NCBI RefSeq assembly: GCF_028453695.1
Contig: NC_135774.1
Coordinates: 5,766,001-5,830,000 of the forward strand
Direction: 5' to 3'
Origin: Augochlora pura
Taxonomy: Eukaryota > Arthropoda > Insecta > Hymenoptera > Halictidae
DNA: 64,000 nucleotides
Shown: positions 44,011-53,893 of the stretch, in pieces
Position numbering within the stretch: position 1 is the first letter of the stretch
How the letters are laid out: each line of letters starts with the position of its first letter
The notes under the pieces: generated by a model
What the model was told of the DNA's origin: nothing
Database searches by the model: none
Seen by the model: the letters and a program-made list of their open reading frames with translations, nothing else
Made by a program: the position numbers and the translations under genes

Positions 44011-44735
44011 AATAAAGTATTTCATCTAGCATATTAGACTCTCACGCAACATGCGCGCAATACTGCGACTCTCTTCCATAAAATCATTGAAATCATTCCA
44101 ACATTGTACCTGGATTTATACCCGTTAATTTTGCACCCGGTAAAAAATAGACCCACGGCTCGTTCATCCACAAGCGGCTCGAAAAATGTTAAGCGCATTG
44201 AATTACGGCCCCGTGTAATGGGACGTTTGTCGCTGCCGATTTATCGGGAATAAGAGTTACAGCCGCGAATGCATCGGCAGTTCGTTAGAGATCGCTCAAT
44301 GGCCACCGTATTATTCGCCGGCAACAATTGCACGGATATTTTATCGGTGGAATAATTATGTAAAGCGAGCTAAACCGTGAAACAATTAATGCGCACGGTC
44401 GCAACAAATGTCTGCCGCGTTACGAGCAACATATCTATGCTCGCCGGCGCGGCAATTTATTAGTTAATTATGGCGACACGGTGTTCAATGAACACGCGCG
44501 ATATTCGTTATTGTTTTGGGTGAAAACTCGTGTGAAAAACACTCGAAAACTCGGCCACTTCTCCGGCGTGCCACTTTTTCCTGGGAACACGGGGGGGGGG
44601 GGGGGGGGGACCTTTGACGACATTTTTAATAACGTATTTCTATGTAAAACATTTTCGAGGGAATTTTTCACCGCGTTTTTGACCGTTTTCGATGCAACTT
44701 CGATTATTGACAACGCCGAAAGATTAAATAAAAAT
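44011..44735. other. unique island with a poly-G run; no gene recognised
   Basis: CpG-rich single-copy-like DNA at 44090-44585, then 19 G at 44591-44609. ORFs of 92 and 105 codons on opposite strands both translate the poly-G and are rejected. Confidence 0.45.
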
Positions 44736-45060
44736 GTTGAATACATATATATTGAAATTTTGAATATAAATTATATGCATAAATTTACAAATATATAGCA
44801 TATAAAAATAAATTTTAAATATAAATTATGTACATATGAAATAGAAGTATGCAAATTTTGAATATGTATTATATAAATGTAAATTATAGGAATTCAATAT
44901 TCAATATTGAACATTGAAAATTATACATTGAATACAGAATACGGAATATTATACTGTATTCGGAATAATAAATATTAAACCATGTACATTGTAGTATCCA
45001 ATATTGAATATTCAATATTAATCATTTCATACGAAATACCCGATATCCAAAAAGAAGTTA
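44736..45060. repeat. AATATTCAAT-type repeat patch
   Basis: ATATAAATTATATGCATAAA-like repeats lead into GAATTCAATATTCAATATTG, then AACATTGAAAATT (44890-45025), the same family as at 30-34 kb. Confidence 0.75.
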
Positions 45061-45620
45061 AGCCTAATCAATAAAGGGTTAAGAAAAGGTCTTGTCTATT
45101 GATGGCGCGTAAGAAAAGATGGTTGAAAAAGTAAACCAAATAACGAAGCAAATTTAAAACACGACCGTCTGTCTACCGGGAGACTTTGCTTTTAATCTCG
45201 CTTCTTCGGCCGCGGCTGCGAATTCGTTCAATCGTCCTGGGCTCATTAAAAATTACAATCAAGGGGTGCAACGAGACGCGGAAAAAGCCGGACTAACGAC
45301 CTTCTTAAAAACATCACGAACTTCCGAGTAAACCATACGCGCGGCTTAAGCCCGCGTCGGACAACCGGCGGAACTCCCGCAAGACAACGAACAAAGTAGA
45401 ACGAACTCGGGGCCGCGAGTTTGCTGGAAAGTTTGATATGCAGATTAAATTCTAAGTCGCGGGTAATCCCGTTCCCGGGGCAAATAAAAATTGCAGGGAG
45501 TGCGTCGGGCGCCCTTGCAACCCCCGTGGTTGTATTCGATCGTATGCAACGCGCGTTTCAGCATAAATTCAGTCGGACATTCGACTGTTCTTGATGGAAT
45601 GCAAAGCGGTTTATCTGGTA
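45061..45620. other. CpG-rich unique island; no gene recognised
   Basis: Non-repetitive balanced sequence with no ORF of note on either strand and no recognised RNA gene. Confidence 0.4.
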
Positions 45621-46170
45621 GTCTTGTGGTCTAATATACTAATAAATATATTACTGATGCATTAATAAATCTATAAATATGTTGATAAATATATTAAGTG
45701 TAATAAGTATATTTATTATCTTATAACAAATATATTTATGATATATTTAACTATAAATGCTTTCAGTATACCAATATAAGGAATTTTTTACTTTCAGAAA
45801 ATGCAATCTGTAACTTCGTTTGGAAATTATTAACGAAAAATGACGATACAATGAAAGGCGTTGTATGATGGATATTATATATTGAACATTGAATATTCAA
45901 TATTAAATAATCTATGTAAAAAACTATCTTTAAGAATAATACTGGTAACTTGCCATTCATTGGCCAACTGTTTTTCTTAAATAAGTTTTAAAAGACGCCT
46001 CAGTAACCAATTACACATATCTATTAAATTGCATATTTCCAGGACTATTAGATAACCTATAAATATCCCTCCACTGCTATGCTTTGCTATGCTATGCTAT
46101 GGCTATTATATGATATACCATGCTATAGCTATACTATACCACGCTATGATATGCTACTAAATATATGTAC
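45621..46170. other. AT-rich desert with a (GCTAT)n tract
   Basis: ATATTTAT-rich sequence, a short AATATTCAATATTAAA patch (45880-45905) and an imperfect GCTATGCTATGCTATGGCTA microsatellite at about 46076-46155. Confidence 0.6.
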
Positions 46171-46760
46171 AAATCTTATTCCAGCAAAAAACTAACCACA
46201 ACCCCCAGTTCCCTGAAAATTAAATATAAATTGTTTCTGCAATTACCTTCCGTCGAGAACCATATCTCGCAGTATATCGTCCCTGCCGTCCGCCCGTTTT
46301 CGAGTCGTTCCAACGAAGACACTACAATTGCTAGTACACGCGCCATTGGCCGGCGTCGTGGCCGAAAAACGCATGAAATCGAATGGAACGGGCAACGATA
46401 GCTCTCCACGTCCGAGTACCTGTCGTTCTCCTTTATCCTGTTCACGGTGTTCTCGGCACGGTTCCTCGCCGGACGAGACCGCCGCGCTATTTCTCAACGT
46501 TTTTAACCTTCGAACGGGCCGCCCACTGAGTTATCGCGGAGACGCGACGGAATAAAAGCTGCCGGTCCTCTTCGAAATCGTCGAAACACTCCGACGAAGT
46601 TGCCCTACTCCAGGAATATTAATGCTGCACTCAACGCCGTCGCGAGACCTTTGTCAACTAGCCTCGATTTGTAGCTCGACGCGTTCGCAAATTTTTTGCA
46701 ACATTACGCGGCTCGTTACGCAAACTTTCGCGATTTCCATCGGAGCGAATACCTTCCGCG
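46171..46760. other. CpG-rich unique island; no gene recognised
   Basis: ORFs of 75-89 codons overlap on both strands at 46165-46555 without motifs. A final 64-codon minus ORF runs into GACGTC repeats and is rejected. Confidence 0.4.
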
Positions 46761-47335
46761 GAACGTCTTAAAGTCGTCTGATTTAGGATAATCAAAGTCC
46801 TCTTAAAGACGCCGCAAAGTAGTTGGTTTGAAGTCGTCTTGATTCGTAACACAAAACGTTTAAAATGTCTTTAGACCACCTATAGATCGTTCATGACATA
46901 TTCGATGTTTGTAAGACATCTTTAAGTCGTCTTATTTTGGACGTTAAAAGAAAACGTTCGTCTGGACCTCGTTGAGACGTATTAAAGACGTTGCAAAAAT
47001 AGATGGCTTCAAGACGTCTTGATTCGTAAGAAAGGGCATTCTATGACGTTACTAGACCGTTTATAGGATGTTAATAAAATGTAAGACGTTTATAAGACGT
47101 CATTAAGATGTTTAATCTTGGACGGTGAAAGGATATTCAATTGAGACGTAGTTAAGACTTCATAAAGACATCACGAAAGTATATAGCTTGAAGACGACTT
47201 GACTTGTAACAAAGGACGGTTAAGGCGTTTTTAGGACGTTTCTAGACTTCTATAGATAATTGATAAGATTTTCGACGTCTATAAGACGTCTTAAAGACGT
47301 CTTTGTGATGTTTGATCAGTCTCAATGATATTTTT
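46761..47335. repeat. GACGTC-type repeat, block 19
   Basis: Three loosely tandem ~170-bp units each contain the sense CTTGATTCGTAACACAAAAC / CTTGATTCGTAAGAAAGG / CTTGACTTGTAACAAAGGAC, followed by TTTCTAGACC and GACGTCTTTAAG words. Here the shared module lies in the same orientation as in blocks to its left. Confidence 0.85.
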
Positions 47336-47970
47336 CTGCGAATGCTACGCGACTCGTTCGTTTCAACCTTGTCAAACTTTAAATAGTCCAGCGCCATATA
47401 TGTATACTCTGCTTTTGTTTATAGAATATTACTCATAAACAATTAACCATTATAACCTGTTCAGAAATATACTACGCACTTCATTCGTTCCGCATGATCA
47501 TTTATCTCGCTTGCATCATGTTCACTGAAGACGCTCCTGTCAATTTCCCTAACTTGGTTCGCAGTTTTCATTCGCTGCCGCTCGATTTTCTAATCAATTT
47601 TCCCACCGGAAAACTCGCGCACGGCGCGTTTAATTTCCCCGATTCCATGACTAATGATCGCCGTCGAAATCGGCGCTAATGCCAGCAACATAACTAGCCT
47701 GCGTTCGTTCCATCTTTAAAATACTCTGCCACGTTCCAGCCGGAATTCCGGCCGATTCGGCTCGCCAAGAAGTCTGGGAATGCGTGGCGCTCGCCTAATC
47801 GTGGCAACCAGCGAATCAGCGGTCGGCAGATTGCCGGAAGTAGATCGCCGGAAATCGTGGGTCGAAATGATCGCCGATCGGCTCCGATTCGGGCAGCGCG
47901 GATCCATATTTGTTGAAAGAGAGCGTGTCGCAGTAGTATAGTGATTCGACCAGAAGAATTCTGTGACAAT
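47336..47970. other. unique island; no gene recognised
   Basis: Balanced sequence with a 91-codon minus ORF (47694-47969) and shorter ones. No motif identifies a gene. Confidence 0.4.
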
Positions 47971-48164
47971 TTGTTACAACCTTATTATAATTTGTAAACT
48001 ACTATAGCGACGTCGCGATGAAATTTTTTTCTAGAAATAACTGGAAAGTAGTGGTTCATTGAATGTGATGATGAAATATTTCCTCTATTTATTGAAGGAT
48101 ATATTTCAATATATTTTCATTGATATTTTTTATTTGAAAAGAAATTGTTTAAATGTAGTTGTAC

Positions 48165-48690
48165 AGGCGATGTCGTTAAGATGTCTTAAAGAGGTTTAGA
48201 CCACAAATGGACGTCTCGAATGTCCTACGAACGACCCAGAGGCATCACAGAGACATCGTAGAAACATCTTATTTCTGAAATCAACATGACTTTTAGACGT
48301 CTTTAAGTACGTTTTTTAGGACCTTTAAGAACGTCTTTAGGATGTCCCGATGTCCTACAAACGTCCTAGAAACATCCTAGAAATGTTCTAAAAACATACT
48401 AGTCTACAAATCAAGATTTTTTCAAGAAGTCTTTAAGACATCTCGAATGTTATACGAACGTCATAAAAACGTCTTAAAAATTTTCCATGTTACAAATCAA
48501 GATGACTTCGAACCGCCTTTACGACATCTATCTAATTTGGGACGTCTTTAAACAGTCTTTACGACGTCTCAATTATCCTATGAATATTCTATTCACTCTA
48601 TTAAAAATCACAACGTCTCATAGACATCTTCAAGACGTTTCGAATGTCTTACAAACGTCACTTAGCTTTATAATTATATTTTAGAGCCTA
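48165..48690. repeat. GACGTC-type repeat, block 20 (module reversed)
   Basis: TCCTACAAACGTCCTAGAAAC, then ACAAATCAAGATGACTT: the shared module appears as the reverse complement of that in the block at 46.8-47.3 kb. Confidence 0.85.
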
Positions 48691-48804
48691 ATACGTTCAC
48701 ACTTAAACGCGAACCGAAAACGGACGAGTATAAGACGTCGACCACTTATCTTGTACAGATACGGCTTTTGAAATACCTCTCGATTTTTATCATCATTGTC
48801 CAAG

Positions 48805-49110
48805 GTAGCATCTAAGGTCGAGGGCCGCGAGGAATTCCAGCGAACGACTCAAACTGAAATAACGTCTGTTACGCAACGAATCTCGACTTTTTCAACCCGG
48901 ATACCGGCGCGAATATCCGGCGACGCTACAGAGACAGAGGAGAGAACCGAGTCGGACGGTTTTTTCCCGCTCGAGAAGCTGAAGAATGTAATAAAGGAGG
49001 ACGTCAAAGGCGATAAACTGTTGCCAGGGAACTCGAGGATTTCAATCGTAGGAAAAGCCGTCATATTAGACGAGCTAGGGTCATTCCTGGCCCAGGAGTA
49101 TCAGGACTGA
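48805..49110 (+). CDS. possible 3'-terminal coding exon, product unknown
   Basis: An open frame runs from a plausible splice acceptor (pyrimidine-rich TTTTTATCATCATTGTCCAAG ending at 48804, then GTAGCATCT) to a TGA at 49108-49110. About 101 residues follow the acceptor in phase 0. There is no internal methionine, so it is more likely an exon than a complete gene. The composition is protein-like: charged and T/S/E-rich at first, ending in an amphipathic stretch (KLKNVIKEDVKGDKLLPG ... ILDELGSFLAQEYQD). I do not recognise a family. A 71-codon minus ORF overlaps it. No AATAAA is obvious in the next 100 bases. Confidence 0.35.
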   Translation, partial: VASKVEGREEFQRTTQTEITSVTQRISTFSTRIPARISGDATETEERTESDGFFPLEKLKNVIKEDVKGDKLLPGNSRISIVGKAVILDELGSFLAQEYQD

Positions 49111-49547
49111 TGCTCTCGAGTGTCTAGGCCCCAGTGGAGAACTAGAATTAGCGATCAAAGGATCAGTTAAATTTATATAGCCGCGGATTAATTACCGTCG
49201 AATTATCCGGTATTAATAATCCGTCTAATTAACGGACTGTCAATCGAGACGCAGCTCGGGCAGGATAAGCTAATTCCACGTCGCGTCGAAACGACGACGT
49301 CATGGGCTTCGTGCCAGATACATATACGTTTTTAGGTGCTTCGTCCTTTGCGAGAATATTATGAAGTCTGCGGATTTTTAGTGTTTTCATGATTTTAGTG
49401 AACCTTTTATTAGGTATATTATTAGTATTATTATTATTGTTATTATTAATGTTAATTCGAAAGGGTTGTAAGTTATCTCTGATGTGATATTTTAGATATT
49501 AGAATTGAATCTATGATGTATGGTTGATAATATAAATATGGATAATG
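49111..49547. other. unique sequence, then AT-rich
   Basis: CpG-rich to 49320, with AT-rich ATTATTATTATTGTTATT words at about 49420-49445. It could be 3' UTR or flank if the preceding exon is real. Confidence 0.4.
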
Positions 49548-49551
49548 GTAG

Positions 49552-50269
49552 TGTTACGAGCCGAGGGCCACTGCACACGTGGCCGGAGGTTAGATTTGCC
49601 TCATAACTTCGAAAGAAATATTAATAGATACACCTCGAGCGGCAAAGGTATATCTTTGTGAGATCGTTACCAACAACTGACTCGAACTGGGAGATGGAAT
49701 TTAATAAGGTTGTACACTGAATTGAAAGTAAAACTAATATAATTTAACAACTTCAATCTATTACAAGTGTATGAGTGTAGTGTAAGATTCGCGATGGTCC
49801 TAAGACACGCTCCCTGGTTTACGCACCAAGTCGGCGGGGGTTAACTATTGCTCGAAGGAGAACTCGGCTCGATCTTGCTACGTCTCGCGTCGCGATTTGA
49901 CTTAAAACTGCCCGATGAGAAGAAAAATCTTGTCCCTTTTATATTCGGCTGAACTAGAATATTTGGTGGTGGGGACTGGGCCTACGTGACCAGATCATCC
50001 CGCGGATGATACAGTGACATGTGGTCCCAGCCCTTAAACTGGCGTCCGTTAGAAGACTAAACATTTCTGATGTTTGAATCGTGGGGGCCTACACCGCGGA
50101 TGATACAGTGACTCGGAAACAGGTGATCCCAGCCCTTAGGCTGGCGTTCGTCGGAAGACTAAACATTTTTATATTATGATCGCGGAACCGTGCTCCCGGC
50201 CGACGTTAGCTAGCGTAAACCCTCAAGAAGGAGCAGAAAAAACGTCGGGAGTAATCTCCGTACGTAACA
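49552..50269. mobile_element. solo LTR 1 (TGTTACG...CGTAACA)
   Basis: The 718-bp unit begins TGTTACGAGCCG and ends TACGTAACA, with TG...CA ends in a 7-bp inverted repeat. GTAG is duplicated on each side (49548-49551 and 50270-50273). There is no coding sequence. Inside is a ~115-bp tandem duplication (about 49995-50170) with CCGCGGATGATACAGTGAC and AGAAGACTAAACATTT in each copy. The 4-bp duplication and termini fit a Gypsy-type LTR left after recombination. The strand of the parent element is not certain. Confidence 0.88.
49995..50172. repeat. tandem duplication inside solo LTR 1
   Basis: Two copies of about 95-115 bp share CCGCGGATGATACAGTGAC, TCCCAGCCCTTA(A/G)(A/G)CTGGCGT and GAAGACTAAACATTT. 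Duplicated U3 regulatory segments are common in LTRs. Confidence 0.85.
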
Positions 50270-50273
50270 GTAG

Positions 50274-51000
50274 AATCATGTTAGATTCGTAAAGTTAATG
50301 TTTATTAATCAATCTAACATATATTAATTAATAATAATAATAATAATATCATATTACAATTAAACATCGATTATCGAATGACGAATAGAAAATATTGAAT
50401 ATTTCATATCGAATATTGAATACTATACAATATTATATTATTAGTAGGAAATATTATATCATTATACTACTATCAAAAACGATTATATTATTACATTACT
50501 GTTTAAAAACATTATATTATCATATCACTCTTACAATTGAAAACATTATATAAATACATACACCTATACATCTCCAGCTTCATTTTCACCTGAGAAATGG
50601 TACAGTATTTTCAAATTGCACGATTGGATCATTAATTTCCGAACATATTAACAAATAATGTCACTCCACAACCAAATAACAATTTCCAGTTCCATACACT
50701 GCGTGCTATGGACGCTGGTACCAAAGAGAAAGCAAACCGACATCGATGCAATGGAATTCCTGAGTTTGCAAACAAAAATCTTGCAGTTGTGCCTGCACCA
50801 ATAGACGCGCATTGAACCGCGGGGAGCCAATCACGTTCCGCCACCACCTAAGTTGAGCTGCGTCTGTCAATAACAGTCAACGTGAAAACCAATCGCATTT
50901 AGATGTTGCCTCCAATTCGCGCGTTTTATGAACTTGGCTAACAATTTCTGCAACAATAATATCGACCAAAAATTTAAATAATAAAACTCCGATTTAAAAC
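50274..51000. other. AT-rich, then a unique island; no gene recognised
   Basis: (AAT)n and ATATTGAATATT words occupy 50330-50440. A more balanced segment at 50620-50950 has two overlapping minus ORFs (60 and 71 codons) without motifs. Confidence 0.4.
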
Positions 51001-51230
51001 ATAACATTGAAATAAACATCGAACACGGGGTGATTTTTAAATGTATATTGTTGACGATATTTATGACAATACGGTGATTTATTTTGTAACTTTATATTTT
51101 ATTTTAATTTTATATTTCAATACATTTATATTTTTAAGACGGTTTTTACGGTTTTTCTACTGCATCTGTTGTCACAGCAACTTATTTTAACACCAATTGT
51201 TTGTATATAAATAATAATTGATTTAAGTAC
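51001..51230. other. AT-rich sequence
   Basis: TTTATATTTTATTTT-rich tract with no recognised feature. Confidence 0.5.
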
Positions 51231-51425
51231 AAATAAATATTGAATATTGCATATTGGATATTGTATATTGAATATTAACTGCTAATTGTTGAATATTGGA
51301 CATTAAACATAAAACATTGCATATTGAATATTGAGTGATGAATGCTGAATATTGAACATTTGCTATCGACTACTGACTATTGACTGATAAATGAATATTG
51401 ACAATATTGAATATATTCAACGATA
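51231..51425. repeat. AATATTGAATATT repeat patch
   Basis: ATATTGAATATTGCATATTGG repeats, in the same sense as 30890-31110. Confidence 0.85.
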
Positions 51426-52035
51426 AAATTCTGAATTTCCGGTGGATGTTTCAACAGAGGCACGACGGTCCAATTACTGTTGCCCATTTAATGCGAACAT
51501 TTGCTAAAACGCTCCAGCATCGGGAATTCACGCAGCCGCGTAAAACCCCCATGGATTTTAGTGCAGCATCCGCCGACGGGAATCGTAAAATAGTCTATCC
51601 ACTAATAAATAGTTGGAGGGCGCCGATTGGCCGATATTTCCCGGAGCAACGAGGCTCCGTCCAGTTTAACAGTGATACAAGCGTCGAAAGGCCCGCCGCG
51701 TGTGCGTCGGCTTTTCGCGTAGCCGTCGGCGATATCGCTGAAATCGCTTCGATCCAGACGATGGGGTAAAATTTTTATCGTCAGGTGAAACAGCTGGTCA
51801 AGCTCTGACTCTCGCGCGATCGGCCGCGCCTCGATTTATAGATGTTATAAATGTTGCGCCCCCGCAAAAACACGGAAAGCCTATATAGACCTAAGTGGGG
51901 TCTTACGTTTTAACAAACACCGTATACGTCGTAAACTTTAATGGAGATCTATGGCCGTTGGAAATCTTTTCCAGCTGTTCGCAGGTATGATCATGGAAAA
52001 TTGATGATGTATATATACATATATATAAATATTAG
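51426..52035. other. CpG-rich unique island; no gene recognised
   Basis: A 123-codon plus ORF (51398-51769) starts in the AATATT repeat and has no recognised domain. The ORF is unopposed by a long minus frame, so an exon is not excluded. The tail (52009-52040) is a TATATACATATATATAAA tract. Confidence 0.4.
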
Positions 52036-52039
52036 TTAA

Positions 52040-52610
52040 ATAGCGCTGGGACGTGTTTAAAACGTCAGGTGTACGCGATATTTGGCACATTTTCAAGACG
52101 TCTTACGGACGTTTTATAGGTTTAAGACGATCGTTACGTTTTATACGTCTTTGAGATGTGTAAATTCGTCGTAGAAACGTCTTAGAAACGTATTGCATTA
52201 CAAATAAAGATGTCTCGAATGTCCCATGAACGTCCTAGTAACTGTGTTACAAATCACAGAGGCTTGTAGACATCTTCAGAATGTCCTGAATGATATACGA
52301 ACGTCCTAGGAACGTCGTAGAAGCGTCCTATGAACGTCCTACTTTACAAATCACGAAGTACTTCAAACAGCTCAAAGAAACTTTATGGACGTTTAAACAA
52401 CATCTTTAAGACGATTTTTAGATTTTAAACATCACGAATGTCCTACGAACGTCCCAGAAAAGTTATAAAAATGTCCTAGAAGAGTCATAGAAACGTCCTA
52501 GAAACGTTCTATCTCACAAATCGTGATGTACTTTGAGCGTCCCACAGACATCTTACAGACGTTTCACCGACGCCTTTAAAATAATTTGTATACATCTCAC
52601 GTCTTTAATG
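52040..52610. repeat. GACGTC-type repeat, block 21 (module reversed)
   Basis: Repeated TCCTACGAACGTCCTAGAAAC, then TTACAAATCA(A/C)GATGTACTT modules occur, four or more copies at ~100-130-bp spacing, in the reversed sense relative to blocks left of 47.3 kb. Confidence 0.85.
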
Positions 52611-52639
52611 ATCCCATTGAACTTACACTATCCTCATCG

Positions 52640-53300
52640 TCGAGAAATTAATAAAAAAAAAAATTAAACAGCCTTCTCGTCAGCCGAGTGAAAATATTTC
52701 CCGATTAATTTCCGGCACTTTCTTGGTACTTTACGATACCAAACCGCTGCAAAGTGCAAGCGAAATGGCAGTAACGCAACAACGCAAGGCAGCGTCCTCG
52801 GAAAAGAAACGAGGCGGCGAGTTCGACAGTTGACGGAGAGCCGCGCGTATCCCTGGCAAGCCGCTCCTCCTCTCGAAAGGATTCTATTGCTCGAATCCAC
52901 TGTTCCAGTCTCTCAACGGCGCTGGATGCCGTCCGGGTTATCACGCTTCATAAATCTTACGGAGGCGTGGAACCGATGCGAGAGAGGACCCGAGTGCCGG
53001 AGACTGTTCGTCGCAGAGCTCACTCTCTCTGTACCTCTGGCTCTCTCTCTCTCGTTTTCTCTCTCTCTCTCTCTCTCTTTGTGGCCTCGAAGTTCAGCTG
53101 ATTTTCCAACGAACTCACCGGTGACACGAATAACTTCCGGGATGGGAAACCCCTCCGTACACACGGAGTTATCTACAGCTGTAAATCCGCGTCGTTACCG
53201 CGATATCGAGACGTGAACAGACGATGAGATTGAGAAAATATAAAGAGGAAAATAGGGAGGCCAGGGGGAGGGGAATTGAGAAATATTGGGCGAGTAACAC
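52640..53300. other. unique island with a (CT)n microsatellite; no gene recognised
   Basis: Balanced sequence. ORFs of 78-79 (minus), 83 (minus) and 128 codons (plus) overlap. The last crosses the CT repeat at 53040-53078. None is supported. Confidence 0.4.
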
Positions 53301-53436
53301 ACAATTTTTGGATACGGATATATATACATATATGTATGGATATTTATTGTGTTTATATGTATGTTTATGTATTTATATGTATGTGAATATATCTGTATTT
53401 ATATTATCAAAGTTATATCGAGGTTATATCACTGGC
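53301..53436. repeat. (TATG)n-like AT microsatellite
   Basis: TATATACATATATGTATGG and TTTATATGTATGTTTATG words. Confidence 0.85.
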
Positions 53437-53715
53437 CAATGAGATTCCTGGTGTGATTTCAAGCAACTTTTTCCTTTGGGAAAATTTTCTACAAGTCACC
53501 GTTAACAAGTTATCAACGAAAAAGGGATGACGAATCGGAGGCGAACTCGGCTTGCACGAGATGGTAAGGGAAAACGAAAGGAAGGAGGTCGATTTTGCTT
53601 ATTGGCTCGGCCGCATCGCTTCACTGGTGCTGTTCTGTTATTGGTCAATGTTTCCATGATAATTTGTTGATAATGAATATTTTTTGTCACGGCAAAAATT
53701 GCTTGGAATGGGAGC
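53437..53715. repeat. fold-back repeat family A, copy 4
   Basis: The left arm has TTTCAAGCAACTTTTTCCTT, then AACAAGTTATCAACGAAAAA. The right arm has TTATTGGTCAATG, then TTGTTGATAATGAATA and GGCAAAAATTGCTT, its reverse complement. The centre is CpG-rich. The element abuts the 3' side of the reverse-transcriptase relic. Confidence 0.75.
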
Positions 53716-53893
53716 TAGTATTTTATATTTGGGGATTGGTAAAGATTTTGGGGGCGTTTTGTGTGTTGTTGGTGATATCATTATTGTTATTATTATCTCT
53801 TTTTTTCTCGAGTGTTATATCTGGGTTTTAATGGCGGGCTTAGAGCCAAGTCTAACCGTTGTTTTATTCTATTGTGTGTTTTTATATTCGTAG

